Shown piece by piece: positions 1 through 11,275 of a stretch of 64,000 nucleotides of DNA. The notes beneath the pieces were generated by a model. That model saw only the letters and a program-made list of their open reading frames with translations, was not told the origin of the DNA and made no database searches. The position numbers and the translations under genes are program-made. How positions within the stretch are numbered: the first letter of the stretch is position 1; every line of letters starts with the position of its first letter. The DNA lies in the NCBI RefSeq assembly GCF_042186555.1, contig NC_133328.1, positions 499,499,106-499,563,105 on the forward strand, given 5' to 3'. The stretch comes from Aquarana catesbeiana. Taxonomy: Eukaryota; Chordata; Amphibia; Anura; Ranidae.

Positions 1-1600
1 AAACGAGAAACCTGCTGTATTGAATCCTTTAAGAAGTTAACAGCAAAACACAGCGCTCGAGGAATATCTGTCTTATTTTCAGCCAGATCATCCTACCGGT
101 TAGGCCCGTCAGGCCGTCTGATCTGATCCTTTACGGACTGGCAGATACCAATTGCTGCAACAGCTGGCTGAATAGCTAAACTGGCCAAAGAAAAGGAAGC
201 TTTTAATAATGACTCCAATTTCTTGTCAACAGGGTCTTTCAAGCCCTGTGCATTATCCACCGGACAAGTTAAGTTCTTGTTTAAAGGAAGAGACTGCTGC
301 ATCTATGGCTGGCATGCTCCACTTCTTAACTTTTCTTCCATGGGATATAAAAGGGAAAACAGGAGCAATCCTGTGCTCTAACCAGGCTAGGGCCGAGGAC
401 AGTTCATCCTTGGTGATAAAGGGTGAAGCAGCAGCGTTGACTGTAGGCATAATACCAGATAGGCGCAGCGGCTCAGATTGGCCGGAAGTCTCTGGTCCTT
501 CAGGGGATACAACACTAGGAATACAACTAGGTTCATCAGGAACTACTGAGGACATAGGTGTGCCCTTCCTGCAGTGTTAGTCCTGCTCCTCTTTTTTGAA
601 GACATTTACTAGCCACAAAAAGAGTACCTGGGTGTAGTCTTAAAACACCTCAGAAGGGAGACCCTTTAATAGGGCTCACCAAGCCCCTATGCAATAATCC
701 TGCTAAGCACCTTTAGCCTGCCAAGCAACACCTAGTGACTCACGTGACCCAGGAAAGGAGAAATGAACCGCTGCAAATGCCTGGTTCAGAACCTGCTCTG
801 TGTCCCACAGCTGCCTTTCCGGAAGCACTGCATGCTTAGCTTACACAGCCTAAATATGCTGGCCGTGCGCCGGAACGTTCTGTGCATGCGCACGCACGTG
901 GTCCAGGCAAACGGGCGTGGCTGTATTCACGTATGACGCGAATCTTTGTGCACCTAGATAAAAGCTACGGCGCATGTGCGGGGAAGCCGCGTGCGCTATG
1001 GCCGCCAAACAAACTGCTGAGCCCAGCGGTGCTCTTGCTAACGCACGTGAGCCATGGTGAACCAAGGCAAAATGGCGCACCGTCATGCGCCATCATACAG
1101 GTAAAAAAAACAGCCAGACACAAGCAAAAAAAAAAAAAGGTACACTTTTCAAACATCCACACCTTGCCCAAAACTTCCCATGTATGGTCACCGCACACAG
1201 GTGTCCAGCCTCTAGCTATCTTGCCTGACTGTTACAATCACTTGGACACCCCACAATAAGTAAAGGGGTTTCACTTAACCGTCCAGACACAGGGCAGATT
1301 AGAAACGAAGAGCCCAAACTTCACCCATCACGGCAGGTTCCTGTCACTTGAGGACCTTCAAGGACTGGGTACCCTTTTCATGTTTAGGGTCCACTCCCTT
1401 GGACCTGTATAGAACCCTTGCAGACACTGATAAAAAACTGAAATACTTCCTGTATGGGAGGGGTTATATAGGGGATCACTTCCTGTCTAAAGACCTTTGG
1501 TCTACCAGTGTCCATTCACCTGGAGATAAAGTATAACCAGGTAATGAGGTAGGTAATGAATATTAGCCTCTGTGTCCCATGATGTATGAAAAAGAAAAAA
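1..1600 (-). mobile_element. DIRS-type retrotransposon copy 1, 5' end (truncated by window edge)
   Basis: Reads right to left. The right part (about 1440-1600) resembles the terminal repeat of the DIRS element at 62697-62830: a GGGGTTATATAGGG-like stretch, ACTTCCTGT, CCAGTGTCCA, then CTCTGTGTCCCATGATGT. The left part holds a gag-like reading frame (93-555). Between them (about 600-1440) lies non-coding 5' leader with A-rich tracts and no gene. The element continues beyond base 1. DIRS elements integrate by tyrosine recombinase and make no target duplication, so none is expected here. Confidence 0.6.
93..555 (-). pseudogene. DIRS gag-like ORF1 fragment, frameshifted
   Basis: Two overlapping minus-strand frames together read as the ORF1 (gag-like) protein of vertebrate DIRS elements. 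The first (555-253) is acidic and Ser/Pro-rich at its start (MSSVVPDEPS). The second (302-93) carries the stretch LKDPVDKKLESLLKASFSLA followed by a hydrophobic Ala-rich segment, which I recognise from DIRS ORF1. A frameshift near 290-300 separates them, so the copy is broken. No catalytic activity is expected of this structural protein. The family call rests on one recognised motif and on the neighbouring terminal repeat; a domesticated gene is unlikely. Confidence 0.55.
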
Positions 1601-1721
1601 GGAGAGGATGAATCAGAAACTAATTATGAACAAAAGTATGCGACAGGAGGATTATTCAGATAAAATAATATAATAGGGGACAGACACATCTATTAAATAA
1701 TAATCACAATGAACGGCAGTC

Positions 1722-3927
1722 ATGTTCAATATGTTGCAATTGTGTGTCTGCGTCTCTACATATACTGTACATAAAGATAAAACAACAATACTATCCCAAA
1801 TTCCATTCCTATTCAGCTCAACCATGCAGAACCCAAACAATCCAGTCCCCCCTATATTGGTCACATCTTCTGGTCCCAATACCCCTTCCCATATAGACAA
1901 CACCACTGTTGGTGTTACTGAAGATCACAATTCATTGGATCTTACACGTACCAAACTGCCCAATCCTGTTAACATTTTTGGTCCTTCAGTAGTTGCCTCT
2001 TCTTGTTCCAGTCTGCAGACTATTAACCAGCCAGATATGCCCATAAACAGTTTTGGAGGTTCCCCACCATTGTAGTCTAATTTTTATTTTTTTTAGTTCA
2101 GACCCCACCCCCGATCCAGCCCAATAAAAAGAAAGCACAAAGAAGGAGGTAGGAGAGGGGGAAAACAAATCCAGATACACTACGTCCAAGCAAATTGCAG
2201 AAACTTTTAAAATCTACAATTTGTCCTCCCAGAGCCGGAATGAACAGGAAACATCACTGTTGGCCCGGGGACTTCATTTTGCCCCTACCACCATGTCCAA
2301 TTCTTTCACTATGTTTAAGGATCTAAATAAATTAATTTGGAACTTGACCCTTAGGAGACACTATAAAATAAAGGCCAACAAAGCCACCATTGCAGACACC
2401 GCTTCCCCCTGATTACAACCATTCCTTACTTACGAGATACATCTACTGACCAACGTGCTACTCAGGAGCTTTGTGATTTATGGAATGTCGATGAGGACGA
2501 CGATTTGATTGCCTGGTCTCAGTATTCTCATTCCTCTCCGCCCACAATGCACACCACTTCTAGACCCTAGTCAGTTTTTAATCCCATACAGTCCAAGGGA
2601 CCATATTTAGAAACCTTTTATCATTTAGTTTTTAAGGAACTTACTGATCTATGTAAACCAGAATCGTCTAGGCCTCATTACCCCTTGACCAATCTTAACC
2701 ACCAGGAAAATCTAGCACTTAAAGCCTTGGGTACTATTATAAAGCCAGCTGACAAAGGGGGAGGTATTGTGCTACAAACAAAACCGATTATCTTTCAGAA
2801 GCAGCTTGCCTTCTCTCGGATTCCAACACCTACAAGAGAGTGAGAGCTGACCCTCTACCCAAATTTATTGAGGAGTCTAACCAGTTAGTTACGGATGCAC
2901 AGGTAAAGGGAATACCTAGTAAAACTGAGGCAGCCTTCTTAGGTAGACAATTTTTTCAAATCCCCTATTTCTACCACTTACCAAAGATTCATAAAAACAT
3001 TGATCACCCACCAGGGCGCCCAATAGTGGCCTCCATGGACAGCATCACTTCTAGTTACTCTTTATACATAGAATATTTTATTCAACCGTTGACACAGGCC
3101 CTTCCCTCCTACTTTTGAGATGGCACCCATATGATAGATTTATTACTTCCTTACATGTGGGCCTCCTCATATCAGTGGGTCTCTCTTGACGTCTGTTTTC
3201 TGTTCTTTGTATACCTCCCCATGCAGTTGGTCTTTAAGCCATGGCACATTTCCTTGGTGAGGATCCCCTCCTCAACACACAACTAGAATTTATTCTTCTG
3301 GCAACCAAGTTCTGTTTGGAAGACAACTATTTCCTGGTGACTACTATCTTCAAAAACAAGGCACAGCTATGGGGGCTAATTTTGCCCCTAGTTATGCAAA
3401 TTTAGCTATGTGGCTGTGGGAGACCAGGTGTATTTGGGATAACAACCCCTTTGCGGCACACCTGGTCTTCTATGGTCGCTATATTGATGAAATCATCATC
3501 TGGGATGGCCCCTTGAGCTCAGTCCAATAATTTGTCACCCATTGTAATTCAAATAACTTTGGCCTATCCTTCACTTCATTCACTTCAGTAGTAGACCCTG
3601 TGTCTACATGTTTTTTTGGACTTAGAGCTTTTTCACACCAACTCCTATACTAAACCCATGGCTGGAAACTCATTTCTTCATTATTCCAGTTGTCACCATC
3701 CCAAATGGGTCCGTAACATCCCCAAGAGCCAATTCCAATGCCTGAGGTACAACAGCACAGGATTACAAGCAACAGAGCCTTACCCTAAAGAAAAAATTTC
3801 TAGACAAGGGCTACCCCCCCCCAACCTGATTGACGAAGCATGCTCTTTATACTTAACAGAGAGCATGCCCATCTCGACCACAAAGACCTCTGAATCTGTC
3901 ACCAGATCTAACAAGTGTCCCCATTAG
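1722..3927 (+). pseudogene. Penelope-like element ORF, decayed (RT plus linker)
   Basis: Scattered frames in order match a PLE polyprotein. There is an N-terminal block near 2240-2345 (ETSLLARGLHFAPTT). A block with IIKPADKGGGIVL lies at about 2735-2780. RT motif FYHLPKIHK...PPGRPIVASMDSITS is at about 2968-3055. AMGANFAPSYANLAMWLWE is at about 3367-3422, and GRYIDEIIIWDG at about 3475-3513. The post-RT block KSQFQCLR is near 3726-3750. The catalytic YIDD box reads YIDE, and there are many stops and frameshifts, so the copy is dead. It is a different PLE lineage from the 47-61 kb copies: it shares motifs but not obvious nucleotide identity. The GIY-YIG domain is not visible; the copy ends where the MITE at 3919 begins. 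Confidence 0.75.
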
Positions 3928-4258
3928 GCAAATTGCACTCTAGCACTTTGTTGTGTGCACCCCAAATTATTAGGTATTTTGGGGGTTTTTAAAGGCAAAT
4001 CCACTCTGTAATACAAGTGTACTCGCTGTAAATCTGAGGGGAAGCACTGGTGATTTTATCATCTGATCATATAAAAGCAAAGATGCCGTTTTTTTTATTT
4101 TCCTTGCATGTCCCCCTCGGATCTCCAGCACCTGTACTTTCACGTGCACTTGTAGTACAAAGTGGATTTGCCTTTAGTAAATAAACCCCAAAGTCTAATA
4201 TGCCTAATAATTTGAGGAGTACAGAGCAAAATGCTAGAGTGCAATTTACCTAATGGGG
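3919..4258. mobile_element. Foldback MITE with nested inverted repeats
   Basis: The outer ends are inverted copies: CCCCATTAGGCAAATTGCAC at the left and its near-complement ending TTACCTAATGGGG at the right. A second pair lies inside (ATTATTAGGTATTTTGGGG and CCCCAAAGTCTAATATGCC), then a third (GGCAAATCCACTCTGTAATA and GTACAAAGTGGATTTGCC). The whole 340 bp can fold on itself. No coding sequence and no clear target duplication is seen. Confidence 0.65.
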
Positions 4259-5054
4259 AAACTATTTAGATTGACCTGTGTCTCCCCAAGGAAAGACATT
4301 GGTAGGGTTTTACCCTCACTTCCTGTTTGGCTATGTGACAGGAAATGAATAAATTTGAAGGAGAAACTGGCAAAATTTGGGAGGTGTCTTCACCCAATCA
4401 GGGGTGTAGACATCCCCAAAAACTGACAAGACTTCTAATCCCTCTGCACCCTATCCCCAAGCAAAAATAAGAAAGGACATTTATTCAGTCATTTAGTTTC
4501 ACTTTGCAAAGACACATTCCTCAGTTCAACTGTGATGCATTTCAATGGCCCATTTAGTCCTTGTTTATTAGAAAACACCAGTTGCCTTTCACTATAAACA
4601 TTTGTTAGTCCAGTCCTGGAAATCTGTATCTGCTCTACTATTAATTTCCATAAAAATTGGGTTCCTGCAGCTAGATGCACCAAATGCAATTTAGATGCGC
4701 GACCGCTGTGTATGTGAGATGCACAACTGCTGTGTGCGCAGAGGTATGTACACATGGGGCATATGTGGCTCCTGGAAGCGGTGGTCAGCACACAGGAATG
4801 ACATTATGCCCCTCCAGGAAGTTGCTTGTACTGCTGCTAATTTCTTCCCACCCACCATGCCCCGCTCTCACTGTTCTGAGGAAGAGATAATACTTATTTG
4901 CAACCTAAGATAATTATTGATTTATTTTTACATGGGGTGGTGTTTGTGTGGGTCGTGTGTGTATGTCTAAATGATTTGGCCTCAAAACGCACACCTACTT
5001 CCTCTGTACAGATTCACTTCCGGGCCAATGTATATTGCTTCCTGCTTCAGTGTG
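4259..5054. other. Intronic DNA, no gene seen
   Basis: About 800 bp with short open frames only, none with a recognisable domain. The stretch around 4310-4440 (ACTTCCTGTTTGGCTATGTG, then CCAATCAGGGGTG) looks like an unclassified interspersed repeat, but I cannot name it. Confidence 0.5.

Positions 5055-5097
<43 letters not shown>
5055..5097. repeat. (TA)n microsatellite
   Basis: About twenty uninterrupted TA units, ending in TAAATAAA. Confidence 0.95.
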
Positions 5098-5102
<5 letters not shown>

Positions 5103-5166
5103 AGTCAGGGATTTTTTCAGTGGGAACAGTTCCGGCACCTCCAGCACTGAATGTGTGTAATGGCAA

Positions 5167-5480
5167 GGAGTGCTGGGTTGTGCTACAGTGTCAATTGATG
5201 CTGGCTGCTGGTGGATCTATTGTTGCTGGAGGGGATCTATTTCTGCAGAAGGGTTGATTGCTGCTGGGGAGGTCTATTGTTGCTGGTGGAGTGGGTCTTA
5301 TTTTGCTGGGGGGTCAATTGTCGCTGGGAGGGATATACTGTTGAGGGAGCAGTCTATTATAGCTGGCTGCTAGAGGGTCTATTATTGCTGGGGGTATTTT
5401 GTTGTAGGTGGTCCATTGTTGCAGGGGGGGATCTATTGTTGCTGGTGGGTCTATTATTGTTGGCTGTGGGGGGGTCTATT
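5167..5480. repeat. Degenerate minisatellite, TCTATTGTTGCTGGGG-like unit
   Basis: Roughly 15-20 units of 15-22 bp built on GGTCTATTGTTGCTGG, with drifting length and sequence. Open frames across it (Leu/Gly/Cys/Trp-rich) are by-products of the repeat and are not called as genes. Confidence 0.8.
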
Positions 5481-5654
5481 TTACTACTTTTCTTGTTATC
5501 AATAACAAATTCCAAACAAATTACTTAGTACCAGAGAGAGAGAGGGGTGGGTAGGGGGTGGAACCAAGGATTTGTGCTAAGAGGTAGGTAGGGGCAAAGA
5601 CAATGGGTAACTGCCAAAAGGGGTTGTTCCTGCACTTATTCTCTGAGAAAAAAA

Positions 5655-5656
5655 GC

Positions 5657-5747
<91 letters not shown>

Positions 5748-5748
5748 G
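5655..5748. repeat. (GATA)n microsatellite
   Basis: About 23 uninterrupted TAGA/GATA units. The minus-strand frame through it reads YLSI repeats and is not coding. Confidence 0.95.
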
Positions 5749-5833
5749 ATATGTGGGTTCTTGTGTTCACCAGCAGAGAGAAGTTGGGTAGATGCCAAAA
5801 TCCCAATTCTGGAGGCATAATAATGGTCTAGCA

Positions 5834-5969
5834 CAGGGGTCTTCAAACTACGGCCCTCCAGTTGTTCAGGAACTACAATTTCCATCATGCCTAGTCATGT
5901 CTGTGAATGTCAGTTTTACAATGCCTCATGGGATGTGTAGCTCCACAACAGCTGGTTTGAAGTTTCCTG
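5834..5969. mobile_element. hAT-type MITE
   Basis: Left end CAGGGGTCTTCAAACTACGG and right end near-complement (GGTTTGAAGTTTCCTG) form imperfect terminal inverted repeats typical of Charlie-like hAT MITEs. TCTAGCA occurs just outside both ends (before 5834 and at 5975-5981), suggesting a decayed 8-bp target duplication with four extra bases on the right. Confidence 0.6.
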
Positions 5970-6497
5970 ATCACTCTAGCATGTCTTGAAAAAAGGTGTT
6001 TTTTCATGTGCCTTGCATAATGCCCAAGAAATATAGTTTGGAAAATACAAGTGGGTCATGGCACATCTACATTCCAAATTTGGCACTTTGGATCGATGCA
6101 ACCATTACATGGTCTTACAAAGTTACAGGACTAGACATGCCAGGATCCCGCCATCAATGTTGGAGTTCCGCTCTTCCAATGCAGAGGGGCGATGAAACAT
6201 TGCAGTTCAGACACTCATGGTTTGGATGTGAAGTCTCAAAGGCACCAGGATTTCTTTGCTGTCTTAAGCCTACCTTGAGGAGTTCTGGCGTGTTCAAGAA
6301 AGGAAGAGGAGGCCGCAGTGGTGGTGGGGAATGATCAGGGCTTCTGTTGTGGGTGGGTGCAAGATCATTGAAGGAGGACATAAGTTCAAGAATGAACTTC
6401 AGGGGGAAATGTGATGGAAATATTGAATTTCATATTTATATCAATGAGGTTCAAGTGGACCATTGCAAGGACTCCAATTAAACTGCCTTGCCCCATA

Positions 6498-6499
<2 letters not shown>
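5970..6499. other. Intronic DNA, no gene seen
   Basis: Contains one 112-codon open frame (5996-6334, +) with no domain I recognise and no splice or start context to support it. Probably an unclassified old repeat. Confidence 0.4.

Positions 6500-6542
<43 letters not shown>
6500..6542. repeat. (TA)n microsatellite
   Basis: About twenty TA units followed by TACACGTGTATATGTG. Confidence 0.95.
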
Positions 6543-6545
<3 letters not shown>

Positions 6546-6810
6546 GTGTATATGTGTGTATCTATGTGTGGGTATATATATTTATATATGGGTATACATT
6601 TCTTAATATCATGATAGAGCACAGCTCACCTTAGGAATGTAGTTACACAAGAAAGTCCCCAGGTGTTAACTGGATCAAAGAGTATTGGCAGACCTTAAGG
6701 CATCCATTCTTCAGGGGGCCATTAACATGCTTCCAATACACTGGTGGGAACCAGGAAAGGTCCCCAGGTGGTAATTGAATCAACTCACCAGGGGGCCATT
6801 AACATACTAC

Positions 6811-7470
6811 TGTCGGGACTGTTTGGGCTGGGAGATCAAAGGAGATTGTTAATTAATTCATAGACTGTTAGGTACCAAGGGGTCTCAATGTTCCAGCAAT
6901 GTCTGAGCATGAACTTTCACACAGTTTCAGATGTGACCAATCAGAATTGAAGACAGCTGTAAGCCAATTAGCAAAGAGGCTTCAAATGTAGCCAACCAGA
7001 CTTTGAGACATCTCTGACCCAATCAATATGTTGCATCTGTTGATTGGTGGAGAATGCATATAAGAGAGAGGGCTAAATGGTTTTGCCCTGTCCAGCCAGA
7101 GACCATCTAGGGGATATGCTGTCTGAGTAATGTATACTGGAATCTCTGTTTTTCTTTCTTTCTAACCTTTTTGTATCCTAGGATTTATCTTATGATATTG
7201 TATATCTTGTATCTGTCCATTGTAAACATTTATGAGTTCGGCCTAAATTAACTTTGCAGCCTAGAACAACACTGTACTTATGACATCACTGGAGATATAT
7301 GATAAATTCTAATTATTCTAACTTTCTTATCTGTGTAAATAAATGTAATTGTTTATCTTTTTTCCCTGCTATCGTTCGTTTTTATTCTTACATAGACAAA
7401 GGTTTAATCACTTATATTTGTATCGTTAATCGTTTAAGTGAGGTATGAATATTTCCGAAACAGTCATACA
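6811..7470 (+). mobile_element. Solo LTR (LTR retroelement, probably endogenous retrovirus)
   Basis: A 660-bp block begins TGTCGGGACTGTTTGG and ends GAAACAGTCATACA, so its ends are short inverted repeats of the TG...CA type. Inside, on the plus strand, are CCAAT-type boxes (6935-7020), a TATA box (GCATATAAG at 7055-7063) and a poly(A) signal AATAAA at 7338-7343, in the order expected of U3-R-U5. No internal gag/pol/env is present on either side. The flanking bases (ACTAC, CTATG) do not form a clean duplication, so the exact ends are uncertain. Confidence 0.5.
7055..7063 (+). promoter_or_regulatory. TATA box of the solo LTR
   Basis: GCATATAAG lies about 275 bp upstream of the AATAAA signal inside the LTR-like block. 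Activity is not known. Confidence 0.4.
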
Positions 7471-7627
7471 CTATGCAATCTTGGCCAATCTCTGTACAAC
7501 TCGTAATTTAGGCAAAATAGGTAATAGGAAGACGCACTTTAACAATTAATTCAAAATATAGGAAATCAAACAGGCTCTTGCACTAAATCTAATTTAAGAT
7601 CTAACTGATTGCAGTGTAAGGTCACCT

Positions 7628-8558
7628 TTAACCACTTCCACCCGGCCTATAGCAGAATGACGGCTGGGCGGTGGTTCAGTTATCCTGACTGGGCGTCATA
7701 TGATGTCCTTCAGGATAACAGCCGCCACGCACCAGTGGGGGCGCGCATCGCGGCGATCGGTGGTGTGGTGTATCAGTCTGACACACCACTACACCGATCT
7801 CAGTAAAGAGCCTCCAACAGAGGCTCTTTACCACGTGATCAGCCGTGTCCAATCACGGCTGATCACAGTGTAAACAGGAAGAGCCAGTGATCGGCTTTTC
7901 CTCAATCGCGTCTGTCAGACGCGAGTAGAGGAGAGCCGATTGGCAGCTCTCCTGACGGGGGGGGGGGGGATGCCCACCCAGGACCACCATGGAAGGGGGC
8001 AATATGTGGATGGCCAGGTATGTACCCCATGGCCATCCACATATGAAAAAATATGCACAATAGCTGCCAATCAGTTCCCACAAATGGGCACTGACTGCCA
8101 ACATTATGGTCCAGATAAAACAAGTGATGCCCAGCAATGCCACCCATCAGTGTCATCAGTGCCACCTCTCAGTGCCCATCCATGCCCACCTATCAGTGAC
8201 CATCAGTGCCACCCATAAGTGCCCAGTGCCGCCTATGAGTGCCCATCAGTGCAGCCATATCAGTGCCCGTCATTGAAGAAGAAAACTTACTTATTTACAA
8301 AAAAATTTAACAAAGAAAAACGTTTTTTTTCTAAATTTTCGGTCTTGTTTTATTTGTTACGTAAAAAAAAGTAAAAATCGCAGAGGTGATCAAATACCAC
8401 CAAAAGAAAGCTCTATTTGTGGGAACAAAATGATAAAAAACTTGTCTGGGTACAGTGTAGCATGACCGCGCAATTGTCATTCAAATTGCGACAGCGCTGA
8501 AAGCTGAAAATTGGCTTGGGCAGGAAGGTGTGTAAGTGCCTGGTATTGAAGTTGTTAA
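7628..8558 (+). mobile_element. Non-autonomous piggyBac derivative
   Basis: Bounded by TTAA at 7628-7631 and 8555-8558. The left end TTAACCACTTCCACCCGG and right end (GTAAGTGCC...GTTGTTAA) match the ends of the larger piggyBac elements in this window. Inside, 8110-8270 holds the same CAGTGCCCATC-type minisatellite found upstream of the transposase at 12740-13540, so this is a deletion derivative of that family. No transposase remains. A run of 13 G begins near 7957. Confidence 0.75.
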
Positions 8559-9007
8559 AGATCAAGATCTCTGAAAATATAAATTTATTGGGCTTAGAAA
8601 CACTTCTCTGTTCTTTGTAATGTATTGAAAGATTTGGGTAAAAAAATAAAAAACATATTTCCAAGATATATTAGAAGTGATAGGAATGAGATTAGCATCA
8701 AAAGGGTTAATTAACTGAGTACACCTACTAATTGCCTAACAAGACACATCGAATGAGATGAAATTCACCAATTGTATTGGGCATACTCTAATACCAATAA
8801 GAAAACCGCAGTTACCCTAGCGCAAGTATTTATTATCGTTATTTGGGTTTCAATGTGCGCTGATTCGCACGTTCAATTAACAACTTTTCCAGTGCACCAA
8901 TTAATGTATGAACCAGTGCAGTGCCTTCTTAGTAAATCTAAAAAACGTGTAGTCAGTGTAGTGTAGATTATACTAATTATAATTTATATACACACATAAA
9001 CACATTA
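8559..9007. other. Intronic DNA, no gene seen
   Basis: AT-rich; short open frames without recognisable domains. Confidence 0.5.
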
Positions 9008-9081
9008 TATATATATATATATATATATATAGATATATAGATATAGAGAGAGAGACATATATATATACACACACATACATA
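9008..9081. repeat. TA/GATA/CA-rich microsatellite tract
   Basis: (TA)n passing into ATAGATATAGAGAGAG and then TACACACACATACATA, ending exactly at the left end of the Tc1-type element. Confidence 0.85.
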
Positions 9082-9791
9082 CAGCTGAAGTTTGCATATC
9101 CTGGCAGAAATTGTGAAGTTTTGGCATTAATATTGAAAATATAGATCATGTCAAAAAAACTGTCTTTTATTTGAGGATAGTGATCACATGAAGCTATTAT
9201 CACATAGTTTTTTGGATCCTTTTTAAACCATAATGATAACAGAAATCACCCAAACAGCCCTGATAAAAAGTTTACATACCCTGAAATTTACATACCCTTG
9301 GTACAGACACAGAAGGTGGCACACACAAGTTAAAATAGCAATTAAAAGGTTGATTTCTCACATTTGTGACTTTTTAAATCACAATTCGTGTCTGTGTATA
9401 AATAGTCAATGAGTTTGTTAGCTCTCACTTGGATGCCCTAAGCAGGCTAGACACTGAGCCATGAGGGGGTAGAAAAGAACAGTCAAAAGACCTGCGTAAC
9501 AAGGTAATGGAACTTTATAAAGATGGAAAAGGATATAAAAAGATACCCAAAGCTTTGAATATTCAAGTCAGTACTGTTTAATCCCTTATTAAGAAGTGGA
9601 AAATTCAGGGCTCTTTGGATACCAAGCCAAGCCTGCTTGGTGCATCCATGTAATATGATAATAAATGGTTTCATGTGATCACTATCCTTGAATAAAATAT
9701 TTTTTTTTTTTAATGACTAGTCATATTTTCAATATAAATGCCAAAATGTCACATTTTCTGCCAGGGTATGCAAACTTTTGTAGTCAGTGTA
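9082..9791 (+). mobile_element. Internally deleted Tc1-type element
   Basis: Terminal inverted repeats of about 75 bp: left GAAGTTTGCATATCCTGGCA, right complement of TTTGCATACCCTGGCAGAAA. Between 9480 and 9640 a remnant of the transposase DNA-binding N-terminus can be read (DLRNKVMELYKDGKGYKKI, then a stop, then LIKKWKIQGS), the helix-turn-helix region of Tc1 transposases. The DDE domain is absent, so it depends on enzyme made elsewhere. Confidence 0.8.

Positions 9792-9792
<1 letters not shown>

Positions 9793-9827
<35 letters not shown>
9793..9827. repeat. (TA)n microsatellite at the Tc1 right end
   Basis: About sixteen TA units immediately outside the Tc1 terminal repeat. Confidence 0.9.
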
Positions 9828-9829
<2 letters not shown>

Positions 9830-9889
9830 AGTGCAGGCAGTGTAACATACACACACAGTGCAGTCAGTGTACTGTATATACAATGCATT

Positions 9890-10260
9890 GAAGTGGTTAA
9901 GGGAAACCCATGACAGAATTAAAGGAAAAAAAACGGTATTGCCCCCCCCCCCCCCCCCACAGTCCATACCAGGCCCTTTGGGGACTGGTATAGATTATAA
10001 GGGGAACTCCACGCTAAAATTAAAAAAAAAGCGTTGGGACTCCCCAAAATCCATACCAGGCCTTTTGGGTCTGGCATGGATTTTAAGGGGAACTCCATGC
10101 CAATTTTTCTTAAAACATTGGCGTGGGGTCCCCATACCAGACCCTTATCCGAGCATGCAGCCTGGCAGGCCAGGATGGGGGGGGGCCCACGCCAGTTTTT
10201 TTCTTACATTTTAGCTGGAGCTCCCCTTAATATCCATACCAGACCCAAAGGTCGTTGATT
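9890..10260. repeat. Tandem/inverted repeat block, AATCCATACCAGACCC-type
   Basis: The phrases CCATACCAGGCC(C/T)TTTGG, GGGTCTGGCATGGATTTTAA and AAGGGGAACTCCA recur several times in both senses, with C- and G-homopolymer runs (14-16 C near 9943). It looks like a short interspersed foldback repeat; I see no gene. Confidence 0.55.
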
Positions 10261-10689
10261 TTTATCTATATTGCCGGTATCCGGCAATACAATACAGCCG
10301 CAAGCAATTTTAAATTAAATTTTTTCCTTTAGAAATGTAATTTTGCTGCGGGACTGTAAAACACATCAAGACAGATGCGCCACTTTACAGGCAGACTAAG
10401 GCACGATATTTAAAGGAATATTTCATTTTTATTGTTTCACTTTAAGCATTCTTAAAATCACTGCTCCTAAAAAAAACGGTTGTTTAAAATCTTTTTTTGC
10501 ATTGATACATGTCCCCTGGGTCCCCATACACTTTTTAGGGCAATAACTTGCATACAAGGCTTTAAAATTAGCACTTTTGATTTTTCATGTTCATGTCCCA
10601 TAGACTTTAATAGGGTTTGCATAAATTTTTGCCTGTTCGCATGTTCTGGTGCAAACTGAACCGGTGAGGTGTTAGGCCCATCCCTAATT
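10261..10689. other. Intronic DNA, no gene seen
   Basis: Low-complexity A/T tracts; ends in CCATTGGCTCGAGCCC. Probably part of an old non-autonomous element that I cannot classify. Confidence 0.4.
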
Positions 10690-11275
10690 TTCACGTCCCA
10701 TTGGCTCGAGCCCGGGGCAGCCTATATGAGACTAAAAGCTCCAGTAACCAATTAGATCTGAGGAAAAGGCGGATGCTTTGAAACGTGTCACCCGACATGT
10801 CGCGGCGTCGCTTCCTGTTTTCAGACCGCCCCATGTGCGTTCCACATTGGTTTGTACACCACAAGGAAGGAACCAGGCCAGCTTTACCAAACCTCCTTGC
10901 TGTCACATCGCTGCAGCCCGTTGGGACACTACTTTGGACCAAGTTCTGGACTCCTCCAGTGTCCATGGACATTCTTTGGCGTTATATGCCCGTTTTTAAA
11001 CAACATTAAGCGAGTAGCCATTTGACTGATATTTTAATAAATTTCATTCCTTTCGTATTGCACTTTGTCATTCTGGCGCACCTTGTCATTTTTACATTGT
11101 TTTTCAGAGACTGCTTCGCTCCCAAGGGAGCTGCCGCTAGTGCCTTTACAGCAATCCATTGGACTTATGAACTTACTGGGACTTTAATAACATTATAATA
11201 CCATTTTTTGCATATATATTCCTATTTACAATTAATGATTGTTTCTAATTGGATGCCCCTCCTCTTATAGCGTTG
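10690..11275 (+). mobile_element. PLE 3' region (pseudo-LTR-like) fragment
   Basis: No ORF. It starts with a hammerhead-like motif (10758-10801) and later has ATTTTAATAAATTTC near 11031-11045. This matches the TTTTAATAAA(A/T)TT signature at the same place in the PLE 3' regions near 45318 and 60534. It ends near TATAGCGTTGTGC, comparable with the AGCGC-containing 3' ends of those elements. The assignment to PLE is by this shared architecture. Confidence 0.5.
10752..10801 (+). ncRNA. Candidate hammerhead ribozyme (stem I degraded)
   Basis: Core strand CTGAGGA (10758-10764) fits CUGANGA. GAAA (10780-10783) follows after a possible stem II (AAGGC 10766-10770 with GCTTT 10775-10779, loop GGAT). 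Stem III pairs ACGTGTC (10783-10789) with GACATGT (10794-10100 region, 10794-10800), seven pairs with one G-U and loop ACCC. The required UH follows as T10800-C10801. The sequence before the core (TTAGAT) does not pair with that after the cleavage site (GCGGCG), so stem I is missing and activity is doubtful. PLE pseudo-LTRs are known to carry minimal type I hammerheads. Confidence 0.5.

Noticed and set aside
6811..7470. Complete endogenous retrovirus
   Set aside because: Only one LTR-like block; no gag, pol or env motifs on either side.
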